Assembly (NCBI GenBank): GCA_014706295.1
Contig: JACSVZ010000007.1
Coordinates: 48,312,975-48,376,974, forward strand
Length of the DNA stretch: 64,000 bases
Direction: 5' to 3'
DNA from: Lycocorax pyrrhopterus obiensis
Lineage: Eukaryota; Chordata; Aves; Passeriformes; Paradisaeidae
The notes beneath the pieces were generated by a model. It was not told where the DNA came from. It made no database searches and saw only the letters and a list, made by a program, of their open reading frames with translations. The position numbers and the translations under genes were made by a program. Of this stretch, positions 14,570 through 27,400 are shown in pieces; position 1 is the stretch's first letter, and each line of letters begins with the position of its first letter.

Positions 14570-15268
14570 TGAACTCTGTTATATGGAAAGATTTAATACA
14601 GAAAGGAACCCAAACATGTGACACTTTGTCAGAAAGCAAAAGATTACATAGTACAACGTTTTTTGGAATGAATTTACAATGAATTTTAACTATAAAATAG
14701 AATGAAAGAAAAAACAGGTGAAACTAAGACAAATGCAGGGTGAATTGAAACAAAGTGCCTGACTGATAATTCCAGAGATAATTGGGAATGCAAATTAGGA
14801 CTTCTGAGGTCCCTTGTTTCAATAGGTGGGTTTTTTGTTTCTGTTTCTGCTTGTTTGTCTGCTTTTCATTTATAACGAAAAAATGTTAAAAAAAGGCAAG
14901 ATTGCAAAAGCCAGCTTTTTCCTCAGTTTCTTTGGTGCTTTCTGCTAAGCAGCCTTGGAGCTACAAAGGTTCACAGTCTTTCACATAGACTCATGCCCTA
15001 GAAGTGTTTACAGTGAGAAGAGTCCTTAAAATACGTGACCACGTAGAGAATGATACGGGATCTGCTGACAACACATCTTCAGATGTCTGCATCCTGGTAG
15101 GGACTGTGCATGAAGAGGCCTCCCTGCTCAGACAGGCATAGGTCACCGGGTCTGTGGAAATAGTGATTTGGTCTGGAGCTGCTATATGTAGTGGCTTTTG
15201 AGGAGAGAGTTCTGCAGAGGAGGAACTGTCTCTTTTGGCTTATTGTTTCCAGGGCACAAACTCGGGGT
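14570..15268 (-). other. FBLN5: Probable FBLN5 3' UTR
   Basis: About 0.7 kb follows the stop codon before the first good polyadenylation signal on the minus strand. No other coding feature is seen. The exact cleavage site cannot be read from sequence; about 14570-14580 is my estimate. Confidence 0.5.
14592..14597 (-). terminator. FBLN5: Candidate FBLN5 polyadenylation signal (ATTAAA)
   Basis: ATTAAA on the minus strand, 672 nt past the stop, is the first common signal variant downstream. A GT-rich stretch (TGGTGTGTTTTAC) follows about 40 nt later, as expected for a downstream element. The nearest AATAAA that I noticed is more than 2 kb further on, near 12.3 kb. Confidence 0.45.
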
Positions 15269-15430
15269 TTAGAAGGAGTACTGTGATACGAATATCCTCA
15301 GCCGGATGACAGAGCTTCCTCTGAAGTTGATGACAGTGTTAACAGTGATCATTTCCAAGTCCAACTCAATAGTACGGGGCCCCTTCACGGGGCGGGTCAT
15401 CACCAGAGTAGCACTGATAGGTCCCGTTTG
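15269..15430 (-). CDS. FBLN5: FBLN5 exon 11: end of fibulin C-terminal module and stop (residues 392-444)
   Basis: 162 nt of coding sequence from acceptor GCACAG to TAA at 15269-15271. It begins [14 protein letters not shown] and includes the conserved [11 protein letters not shown]. It ends S-Q-Y-S-F, where human ends S-Q-Y-P-F. The 3' UTR continues below 15269. Confidence 0.97.
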   Translation of the reverse strand, partial: QTGPISATLVMTRPVKGPRTIELDLEMITVNTVINFRGSSVIRLRIFVSQYSF

Positions 15431-18400
15431 CTGTGCACAAAACAAGAGAAAGCAAGTGAGATTGCCAAAACTAGTTCTTCAAAATTACTGTCTCACTACC
15501 GTCTTCAAGCAACCAAAATAGGTGTTTTCTGTTGCACTGTTTGAAACCACTGCAATTGATGGGACAGAGTTTCATTTCAGCATTTTGCTTCTTTTCAGTG
15601 TTTTGCATGAACTATCACCTTCTACAGTTTGTAAAGCCTTTGGGAGCCCTACATATTAAAGTAGCTATTGAACATAGACACTTGCTATTGCTCAAGAAAG
15701 AAAAAAGATGAAAACATGGATTTAGGGTGTAAACAAGTAATGATACCTGTTTGTTTGTTTGTTTGTTTGTTTGTTTGAGGTACTCTTTAGTTTGCTGTAA
15801 AGGACAGTGTTACTGTGAAACAGCGAACACCCAGAAGGGGTTATGTTAACAGAACTTGGAGAACAGGTGTTCTCATGTGGATGGGGTCCAGGTTTGTGGT
15901 ACATTTTGTATGTTAAAGGCACAAACCTCACCCTCCAAAGAGAGCTTTGAATATGCGATAGCACTTCAGAAAACCAGTCCTTCAATAAATGGAAGCTTTG
16001 CAATATCTGACCAGAACAGTGGATTATGTGCATTTAAAAATCAGACCTGCTGATGTTAAAACCAACTGCAGTTTGTTTTGCACTGGGAACTTACATAGAC
16101 ACAATGGGTCCTGTTTTACCCCAAAACAGGGTGTTTGTTACCTTTGATCAGACAAAGCCAACATAGCTGTGAGGAGGTGCTGGGTGTGTTGCCCGGTCCA
16201 TGCCAGGCTGTGTCCTGGTGCCTCAGCAAGGGCACAGTGTCCCTCCCACGTGGCCCTGCCCACCCACTGCCTAGGGAAAGGCTTGGTAAATCAATGGAAC
16301 CAGCAGGCTTGGGCAATGGGGATGGGAGCTGGGGCCTCAGCACCTGCTGGATCAGCCCAGATGAGGGGAAAAGGTCAGTGGGATCAGTAATGACTTTGCA
16401 ACAGGAGAGCTCTTGTGAGATGTAAATGATTGTAATGTAGTGGGACCACTTGTCAATTCAGGATTTCGAAACATTTTCCTTTTCTTACAGTGGGAATCTG
16501 AGGTTCTTGAGAGAAATATGTCCTGGAATCTATCCCACTACCTATGTCCGTGAGGGATGGGAACCTTCAGTAGCCACGGAACAAGACTTAATGTGAGTGT
16601 CTGAGCCAGGTTTTGCCTAGGGCTGAAAATCAGCCTCTTGAGTGTCACCGTCCCTTGTGGATGTACCCCATTCTCTGCTGACACTCCCGAATTCTCTGCA
16701 TGTCAGTGGTGTGGCAAAGATGACTGGGGAACAGAGAGATCTTCTGAGGAAAACAGATTAAAAAAACCCAGGTGATTACATTTTCTCTAACAGTATCTAC
16801 ATAAAATGTGTGTTCTCAGTGAAAAAATTAATTACAAATGAAAGCAAAGAACCCAGAAAGTCAATTGTTGGCATAAAGGGGTGGGTGTTTTGCTTACTTT
16901 TTTGGTTTTCATGTTTTTCAATTTCCAATTAAGAGTTTAATAAAACAGACAAGAAACATTGAAACTTTTGGTGACAATTGCTGGTTGTCCATCAAATAAA
17001 AAACAGTTTGGCACAATAGTTTCTCTTGAGCTTGGGAGACCTGAGCTATTCTTAGACATGGGTACAGCTCTGGGTTTTCCTAAACCTACTGTCTCATAGG
17101 AGAAGCATGTTTGCTTTGGGTAGGTTACTCTCCTGAGAGATCCAGCAGTTCCTGCAGATCAGCACACTGCTCTGCATGTCTGCGTGTAAAAAATGCCTCA
17201 TACTGAAGGTTTAAATGATAGTCATTAAAAGCTCAGTTCTGCTATCGGGACATTCAGCTAACGAGAAGATACTCCATGTTTTCCCCCAGTGAGCGCTAGA
17301 CTTACCCGCATGTAGAATTCCCTGCCCTCGTTCCCTGATTTGATTTGGAAGATGTAATAGGCTCCAGGGTAGCGAGTTGTTGCTTGCATCTGAAAAATGT
17401 CCGAAGGCACAGACCTCCCAGACACCATATCCATCACTCTGTACAGGACGGTGAACGGCTGATCTCTGCACCCGGGGTTTTCAGCTGGACACATGCAGCG
17501 GCTGATTGTCAGAGATAGAATTGTCATCAGAGGTTAAAATTGCTGCAATATTTGATTCTTTATATGCTAAGACAGATTAATAAATAAATAAACAAAGAAT
17601 GTTGTTGACCAGCTAAAAGAATCAATGAAACTTGTAATGAATTTTCTCACTTTTAGTATTCTCTGTTTTGCTACTCTGGCCTATATCCTGCCTCCTTTTT
17701 CTTGTCTTCTAGGCCAAAATACCTTGGCATTTTCCTTAGATCACTCAAAAATGTGAACTTTCTTTGCAGCAGCTCTGCAGGTGTAGAATACTTGGTACAT
17801 GTTTGTTCTGACAGTAATTTAAACTGAACTGTCCCCAAAATAATATTAATAATTCACTTCACTGATAGTGCTGCATAAATGTGGTGATCTTTGTTTCACC
17901 ATATTTTGTACACTACATGAAAACATACAGTAGACATCCTGGATCAAACCAAAGCTCTAACATCAAATGCAGAGCCTTAAGAAAGAAGAGGATAGCAAGC
18001 CAAGCATACGACACTTCCATCAACAGTCTCCAATTGTTTGTGACTCAGGGAATCCTTGAAATGAAAATTTTTCTTTGTATTTGTCAGCTATTAATGCATT
18101 TCTTATCCATCAGATTTTCCAGCTTCCCCTTACACCCACATGAATATTTGGTATCCACAGCCCGCTGTGGCCAGGAGCTCCACAGCCCCCTTCATCCCTC
18201 TCTGCATGGCCTCTTTCTGACTTCATCTGATGCTCCCAGCTGTTCCACTGAAAGGAGAGCAGCCAGTCAATCCCTGCTCATCCTCCTCAGACATGTCAGG
18301 GCTTCATATTTGACCCTGTTCATGGCTGAAGGGTTCTAACTTAGCTGTTCTTCACAAGGAAGCTATTCCATACTTTTGATCATCCTCATTTCTTCTTACG

Positions 18401-21400
18401 AACCTTTATCCAGTTATATTTCTTTTGACAGGAGGGGAAGGAACTGCACAGTCTTAAAGATGTGGTATACAATAGAATGTGCTCCAAGGATATTCTCTAC
18501 CTATTAACACTTGAAATTCAGATTGCTTTTCTGACCTCTGGTGAGTACAGCAGATCATGGAACTAGAACAACCCTCAAATCTCAGTTTGGATGGATTATG
18601 ATCAGATCAGTGCTCCTTATTTAATTTGTTAATCTGGGATTGTCTTTTTACTTTAAATTAATCTACACTGAATTTTATCTGCCATTTTTATTGCACTGTC
18701 ATTGAGGCTTATTCTGCAGTATTTTTCTACCCACTCTTTTATCTACTGTCTTCAGATATGGTTGCAGACTTTGCCTGTGTCATGGTTTATTCTTTTTCCC
18801 AGGTTGCTTATGATGGACCAGACCTCTGCAGAACTTCAGTGTGAAACTTGACAATTTAATACTATCCTCTGTTTAATTTTTGTCTTTCAGCCTCTTATTC
18901 TTCTGTTCCAGGGACTTTTCTCTGTTACTTATGACTGCTTAACTTCCATAGTAACTATGTGAGGGTCTTTTCAGAAGCCTTTGGAAATGCAAAGAGACTG
19001 CATCAGTCCATGTGCCCTAGCCACATGCTGCTGATTTTTTCAGAGAACTCTAATAAAGTTGTGAGGCAGGATATCCCTTTATAAAAGCCACGTTGGGAGA
19101 ATTTACTGGGCATGGGTCTTTTTGACAATTTTTTCTATAACCTCCACTACTGACATCAATTTCAGACAGTGCATCTGGCATGGCCCCCATCAAGAGGCTC
19201 CTGGCATTATGAACACCCAATTCCTTCCACAGAAAACACAGATGCAAGGAATTCACTTGGCTTTTATACTGACCACTTCTAGACGTATGTCACAAATTAA
19301 GTGCAGTCCCATCTAGACATGAGCCAAAGCCACCAAATACAAAGCTCAGAGATCAAGAGTTCTGGTGCAAGCTGCTCTGCAAGGACTCTGTATTTGGGCT
19401 CTGGGGAATTTAGATACAGAGGATTCAGTTATTTCAAATTCCAGTTTAAGACTCTACCACCTCTGAAGGTAGGTAAACCCAGAACTAGACAAACACAATA
19501 TGTCCACTCTTCAGCTGCCCTACCTCAGAAAGCAATGTAAAGACATGAATAAATTATAAAGGAAAGAAGCTAATTATTCATCTCTTGCCTTTCTATAAAA
19601 TACTTGAGGCTACCAAGCAATTCCAGGTAATTGGGTTTAGTGCAAACACTGTGGATGAAATAATAGGGACTGCAATATATCAAGATCAGTTTGGAACCAA
19701 AATATTTTGAGCCCCAGAAATACATACAAAAATGTAAAAGAAATGGGCAATTTTTAGTAATGTAGGATTTATTTTTTGTTTGCTCAAATGATTCCCAATT
19801 GAGACAGTAATAGTGCTAACAGCCCCATCAGACATACCCAATTTCTGGGCAAGGCAGATCAGTCTGTGAACTATTCAGAACTTTTAACCTTTAAGCAATA
19901 AGAAACTCTTTGTATCTTGCTCTATCATCTAATGTTTTAAGGTACTTCCCAGGCATAAGCTAGTTACCATTTGCAGGAAATACTCCTACTAATAAACACG
20001 CTGCATTTGAGTATATATGAAGTCAGTGAGTAATGTAAGTAAATGTCTCTTATTACATCACAAGCCGTGCTGTTTTCTCAACTAACTGATATCTGTTTTT
20101 CCAGTCTAACTTCACATACATCTGAGTATCATATCGTATCATATCATGTCATCATATCATATCATGTCACACCTGGTGACCTGGTAAGGAATTGCAATTT
20201 CTTTTTATAAAAGCTTACCAGTGGTAAATGCAGCAGCAGCATGTATGTATAGCTCTTTAGACAGACTTCATGGCTGTGTTGTAAAATTGCAGCTTATTTG
20301 GATACAACTGTCACAGATAGAATTTGCTTTTGTGGCTGTGGGTATGTTACTCACTTCTCATTAATCTGGAGATAAGGCTCCTCGCATCGTACTGGGTCTA
20401 AACATTTATATTCTCCTGGGATATTGAAACATGTTTGCTGTGAAGTGCAGGTGAAGTTTCTTATTTCACATTCATTGATATCTAAAACACAAGGAATGAG
20501 AGAATGGCTAAAGCAGGGAAATATGTACGAGATACCAATCCTACAAACTGGTTTCCATCTTAGGGAATTACCCCAAAATTCATAAAACTCTTGCACCATG
20601 AGAGGTGGCCTTTTTATAACTGATCCCTCTTTTAAGAACAGTTTTAATTTCATTCATTTCTGCTAATTAGAGTGCTCCCACATGCTAAATGCTGCAAAAA
20701 AAAAATGGAAAGGAATTGGCTGCTCAAACGCTCCGACCTTAGAGAATGGGAAAAGTAGAGATGTGCAGCAGAGGGGAGAGCATGTGAGGTCTTTCCTGTG
20801 TAGCTGTTTCCTAGTCAATAAAGTCTTACTTAAAACAACACATCAATTCACCTCAGCAGGAATATTCGTGTGATGACATTCTTACCAGAATTGCATAATT
20901 GGCCCCTACGAGTTCTTCACTGTGCAATGCCAAGACCAGGCATCTCAATTCTTGAAAACCTCTTTCTAGACACAGGATCTATTTTCTGGTCCCCTCAGGT
21001 TTTAATCAGTGCAGGAATGTTCTTACCTTGGCAGCTTCTACTATCGTCAAGCAAGTTATAGCCCGAAGGACAGGTACAGTAGTAGGAACCAGGCCCGTTC
21101 ACACACTCGTGCTGGCAGAGGAACTCTGAGAAGCTGCATTCATCCATGTCTGCAGTGGTGAAACAAAGTTTAGTGTCTTTGGCTTTACTGTCAAAAGAGA
21201 AGTCCTGCAGGCAGGTAGCCATCCAGACTACCTGCACATCACCTCAGCTGGAGGCTGGCACTCTCCAGCTCCCTAGAACTCTGCAGCAACCTGACAAAAT
21301 GCTATACAAGTTCCTGGTTAAACACTTTTTTCCTAAGGAAACCAAAGCTGCTGCTGAACACAATGTATAGCTTTTATTTATTTATTTTTCTTTTTTAATA

Positions 21401-24400
21401 CCTGCCACCAGTTGGCCATGTTTTCATTTCTGTTTTACGTCAGAGATAGAGATACTCTGACAACAAAGCTGCAACTGTAATTTAAAAGGAAAGACTTGGC
21501 AGGAGTTTTCTTTTCTTTTTTTTTTTTTCCCTCTTTTTTGGAGAGTAAGCTTCATTTTCCCAGGGCCACATGGGTTCCAGCAGAACTCCTGCAGCCAGCC
21601 CTGTCTCTTTTATGTTTCTTAGCCTCTAGTCAGTTACTTCCAAGTCATTCCAGCAAGACTACAAGAGCTCATCCCAGCCTGGGTCAGACATACTGGAAGG
21701 CCCAGCCCTCTCTTAGATACCCAGGAAGCTAGGCAGTCTGTCAAATATCTGATTGAAAGCAGAAACTGTGCTCTTTCCCCTTGCACTCATGGATTGACCA
21801 GTCATTGTGTTCTGCAGAACTGTGCTCAAGTGAGAAAGACGAACTTCAGAGCTGCCCATGGAGGCATGGCTGACCGAGGGGAAAACACATGCAAAGGCAC
21901 TAGGCCGAGGGAGGCTGCCACTAATCATTTCCTTATTTCCCCGTTCAGGGGAATAAAGAAACAAAGGCCAGAGTCCCAGCCAGGAACTCCCAAGTTCTTA
22001 TTCCCAGCTCTGACATGTTGACTCTCCCAGGCAAATCACTTTTACTCTTCAGACTGAATTTCCCTTTCTTCTAAGTTGGGCTCAGTCCATTTATCCACTT
22101 CTGGTGTTTAGTGCAGATGGATTGGGAAGTATTTGGAGTCCAAATATATCCAAGTGGCTTTAGGGCTGAAATCAGATTATCAAAAGGGAGATGAAAGGAA
22201 CTCTACACCTACATAATCCTGTTATTGTGTGAGTTTCCCCAGTGAGTTCACTGAAATAAACACCTTCCTGAAAATACATGGACTGAGGGCTGACTGCATA
22301 AAGTGACTGAGATATCAACCACCCTCTGGCATCCTAGCCCAGACCTCCAGCATATTGGATTCATATAACTGGTGCTTGGCTGCTGTCAGGTGCTGAGGGA
22401 CTTAGAGCCCCGAGGGTCCTACATTTCTGCTGCTGAGCCCACAGTGTTCCTAAACGCTCCTGGCATTCTGCTGACTATGTGCAGACAACAAGATGGTTGT
22501 CATTTCAGAGCACATCTAATGCACTTGGAAGACCTCTGTGATTAGGAAATAATGGTGATGTTGGGAAAGCCAGGTTGAAATCTCTACCTCTCTCCTTGAA
22601 TTGGAGAAAGAACGCCTCTCATCTTCAAGGTAAGTTGGCTGCTAGGCCATGGACTAACACTGCTCCTGTTGAAGTAAATCTGAGTCCTGAGTGTCTCGTA
22701 AGAGTGTCCTCCTAACCAGGCATTCCTTTTGCAAGCCTCAGATGTCTAGTGATTGCCTGTGAAGTGGAAGCAGCTCATCCAGAGAAGCTTGACCTGCTTT
22801 GTCAAACATTTTCTTGCACAAGATTGTCAGGAAAAGCTTTTCTCCTCCATATCTGGGTGGTGGAAAGTCTCTTTTGCTGGCTTCACTCTCTGACATGGAT
22901 GAGGCTCAAGCACCACCTTATTGGGCATTGCAATGAACTTGTCTGGTTCAGACCCCCAGGTAGCTCAGGAGGTGAGCACATAAAAAACATTCAGGAGTCT
23001 AACTTAGAAGAAATTCCATTAGAAATCAGAACACTAAGTTAGGTGTTGCAGTCTAAATGTTTAATGCTTAAGAACCTTTAGATATTTAATATTTGTTCTT
23101 TCCATTATAACAAGGAGGTTTGCAGGAAAAATATCTCGGGAAACACTAATCATGTACACTGCATCTCACATATCTTCTCTCTCAGAAACAGCATGTTACA
23201 TCTGTTTACTGTAAATTAAAACTCAAGTATTTTCCAGTGCATTTTTCCTTCCAAGAAATATTGGCTGAATTCTCTAATTTTATCAGGCTGAGGGAACAAT
23301 AAGCAAAGAAATAAGTTTTGCCTTCAATTAAAATAATAAAATTTTTAAAAAAGCAGAGAGGAAAAAGTACAGTGACATAAGGGCAATTTATTCTGCTGTG
23401 TGCTGAACAGATCAGCAATAACTGTACTAAGAAATCATATATTGTTCCTGAAGTGAAGCCAGAGCCATACAGGGGAAACTGGGGAAGGTTTCAGGCAGAA
23501 GTGAGCAGTCGTTAAGAGTAAGAGGAATACATGCATTCAACAGACAAATGGAAAAGTGCTTAATAGAAAGTATTTCTTTAATCATGGAAGAATGTTCTAG
23601 GACTATCTCTACTTGCTCTAACAAAGCTTCCTGTTCAGCATTACAAAGTGCTTTCTTATGTTTTGCTGTTACCTTGGAGCTTTTGAATATTTAGCTTATT
23701 TCTTTAAAACCAATTGCAGCCCTCCTCCACTGAGCTTTTCTGGGTATTTGCTGTGTGCTCTAGCTGGAAAGAGGATCATATGAATTTCAGCTATCCTGCT
23801 GTTACCATGGACCAAGGCAAAAAACTTTTTAAAAAGTATGTAAAAAACAATATCTTTGAAAAAGTAAACATAATAAAGAAACCAAAAAAATAAATGAAGA
23901 CAGTTACCACTGCAGTTAACTCCATCAGCTTCCAGTTCATAGCCAGGTTCACAGCGGCAGAGAAAAGAGCCATAGGTGTTGACGCAGGTCTGAGTGCAAG
24001 GGTTTTCACTTGTACATTCATTCACATCTATGGGAAACCAATGCCAAATTCATCAGTGACTTCTCCCCAGACTCCATTTTCATTTTTTTTATTGCAGAGC
24101 ATTTCAAAGGGATTAGCTGTACAATCAGAATGATTTGTTCTGAAAAAATATAACCAAGTCAGTGTTGTTTATTTGGATTCAGCCTGATGCCTGGGAACAG
24201 CATGTTGGAAACGCAACATGTATGGAAGTGAAGCATTTTGGGAATGTCTTCAATAAAAAAAATACCATGGAAGATGGGGATGAAATTTTTATTATAACTG
24301 TTTCTGTCCTTATCCTGCAATTTGAAAACCATTGAACCAATATTGTCATAACAGACCTGAGAAAAGATGCGGCAGGATTTTCCTGAGAAAAATAATGCAA

Positions 24401-27400
24401 TGACGAGGGGTCCTTATGGAAACCTCGGGCTAAGGCAAAAGCAGTATTTTTTCCTTGTAGGACATTAGCAGCTTCTGGGCATCATTAGCACAGACCTTTT
24501 CCTGCAGCATGTGTGAAGATGCTCTCTGCTTTGCTAGGGAGGCTGTGAAGAGGTTGTGTTGACTTTTGAGGTAGCACATCACAGCAAAAGTTAGTCTAAT
24601 CTTAGGACTCCAGTCTGGATCTTGCGACACTCTGATTTACTGATCCGACAAAGGTTTCCTGTCTTAGATGGGTCACACAGCCTCAGATTTTAATAGTAAA
24701 TTTAGTGCCTGAACTCTTGGTAATTCCACTTAATTGAGTGAATTGAAGTTTGGGCCTCTGTGCATATTTCTCCTGATACACTGGTCATGTTGCACCCGAA
24801 CTCCTTCGAGGTACTGGGAAACTACGAAATATCTGTCTGACAAACCCGTGAACATTTTCAAAAGCAATGCTGGGAAGGTTACTTGTGTTCTAAAAACCAA
24901 GCAAGTTTTAAGGGTGTTGCTGAGGGGGGACCAAGGATTTCAGCCATGGTTTACCATACTCATACCTTGGCACGATCTCCCGTCGTCATTAAGGGTAAAG
25001 CCTGGGTTGCACGTACAGGAGTAGGAACCAGGCACATTGGCACACAGCTGCTGGCAGTAGCCATAGCGACATTCATCGATATCTGTGGGTGGGAAGGATG
25101 GAAAGTACAGTGGTCTGCATGTTCACATGAGATACAAAGCAGCAAGCACACTGAGCCAACAGTACCGATAACACAGAAATAACCCAGCACACTGGTTATG
25201 GATGTAAGAGCCAAACTTCCAGGCGTTCAGATATGGAGTTATAGTTAAAATATACCTCTTCTCAGTAGAATGTGGTAATGTGCTTTTATCCACATCTGAC
25301 ATCTACCAGTGTGTCTGATGAATTGATTGTCATTGCTGTAATCTTCAGCTTAGTGTAAATCAGGCAGCCCAGTCTGTTCTTTTAAGCAGCTCCTTCAAAG
25401 GATACCTGACAGCTGGCACAGCCCACCAGCACAACCACAGCCAACATTGCAGTGAAATTTTGGCAGAATCAAAATAGAAACCTTCTTTGCCTCCACATAT
25501 ACCAAAGCTACTCACTGGAACAGCAGTATGTGTTACTAAAGGCTTCTTTTTTTAGTGAGGATATTTTTGAAAGACTTTTTTTCCAAAGAGTCACATTCTC
25601 TTTTTATATGAATTTTTAACTGACAAATTACAGACTCTATAAACAGTTAATTTAATGCCAAAATAGCAGTTTGGGCTGAATTGCAGCATTAGCAATGCAT
25701 GCAACTGAGTGCTATGAGCACAAGAAAATGCTCTAAAATATGTAACATGGTAAGTGCTAGAAGATTTTTGCCCCAGAACTAAGAACTGAAATGAAGCACC
25801 TGGAATAGTTGTCCTTTCAAAAGCTTAACATTTCCTTTGGTATCAACTGGCTTTTGATTTATGGAGATTTTTTTTAATGGCTGCTCTCAAAGCTTTGAAG
25901 CTAAATTTGTGCAATAGAAAACCCAGTGTATTTTCTGCAGTCAGTTAGCAAGATAACCTAAAGGCCAGGTCAGTGGTGGTGAGTACACCAGCAGTAGGCT
26001 TCACCAAATCCTGCAAAAATAACATGGATTTTAAGTGAACTAATACCTCATTGCACTGACATAATGCATTGTGTTAAATACATGCTTTGTCTTTTGCAGG
26101 ACTGTTATCTCAAGAGTGCTACATTTTGAGGATAAGGACTTTGACAGGGCTGCTTCTTGTGAGTGGGTTATGTGGATACTGCTGCACTGGCTCCTCTGTA
26201 TAAGCTTTACAGCGATAATTGCAACAGATAGAAGTGTAGGTTTTTGTAACAGTAATTTACTAACAGTGCACCAAAAAAAATCTGTCTCTAAACCCAACTT
26301 GGGCCCCTGATTACAGTAAATATTCCCTTACTGCCTTATGGCAGCAAAAATCACTTCTCCAAAGCCAGTGTAAAGTATGGAAAACTGAGACTTCTTTGAA
26401 ATTTAGGGAAAAATATAGCAACTTTAAACACAATTTGTTTTTCCTTTTTTGCATTGCCTTGCAATAATCCACCCCATGATTACTTAAATAGAGCAATACT
26501 GGGATATTATTGCCTATTTTAAATAGCATAAGCAGGTACTCAAATCAATTCAGCAATGCAGCCACTTCAGTTCTCTGCTATATCCATCAAGCAGAAGAAT
26601 ATTTTAGATCTGCGTTCAAATCCTGAATGCTGCACACAACCCTTTCATTTGGCCTGTAACTGGGAGAAGTAAATGGGTAACAGAACAGGTGATGCAGAGC
26701 AGAATCTGCCTTCCTGCCCTCCCTCATCCCCACCCTACCACATATGCCTGTACATTCCCCACCACGAGCTTTTCTTTTCCCAAGAGAAGCTGCTTTATCA
26801 TAGATTAAGGAGCAGGAGCCTTGGAGACTTCTCATCCCAGGGAACTACAAGACAGTGACTCCCTGAAGTGGCTGTGGCTGCACGGACCCCAGCTTGGACA
26901 GGGCTCAGCCTGGTTCCTGCCAGGTGAATTACACAGCAGCTGCTTGCAGTAGTCAGGAAAGCAGCCATGAGTGAATCCTTCATGGAATTGGTACTTGGGA
27001 GGAGAAAGCTGGAAAATAACTGGAGATGCTCCAGGGACGAATGGGCAGGGAAAGCCCATTCTCCTTCCAGTGGAGGTGTGACAGGATGGTCCAGCTCTGC
27101 AGAGCTGGCACCAAACAGCCTGCACTGCAGGGAAAAAACTAATAATGGGCAAAATTTTCTTAAAAACAGTTGTATGCTGATTCCTAGGTCCTACCTGTGT
27201 ACCTAAAATTAACATCTACATCATCATCCCATGAGCATGTCAAATGAAGGGAAAGGGCTGGAGGAGAGGAGAGATGAAAGGTTTTCCTGTGCTGTTTGTT
27301 GAGCCATGTTTTTTCAACAGGACTGAGCTAAAAGGATGAACAGGACATTGCTGCAAGGAAAATAATACAATTGAAATAAAACTTCTTGGAAGATACTGAA

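Larger units (their letters stand above)
17502..20354 (-). other. FBLN5: FBLN5 intron 9 (2.9 kb)
   Basis: Phase-2 GT-AG intron. About a third is an ancient CR1 copy (18341-19270). An ATATC-type simple repeat lies at 20127-20169, near the exon 9 end. Confidence 0.9.

Noticed and set aside
17881..18339. 152-codon plus-strand open frame
   Set aside because: Antisense to FBLN5 in intron 9, next to CR1-derived DNA, with no recognisable domain.
20127..20169. CRISPR-like or tandem repeat array
   Set aside because: Units are five bases with no spacers: a plain microsatellite in a eukaryotic intron.
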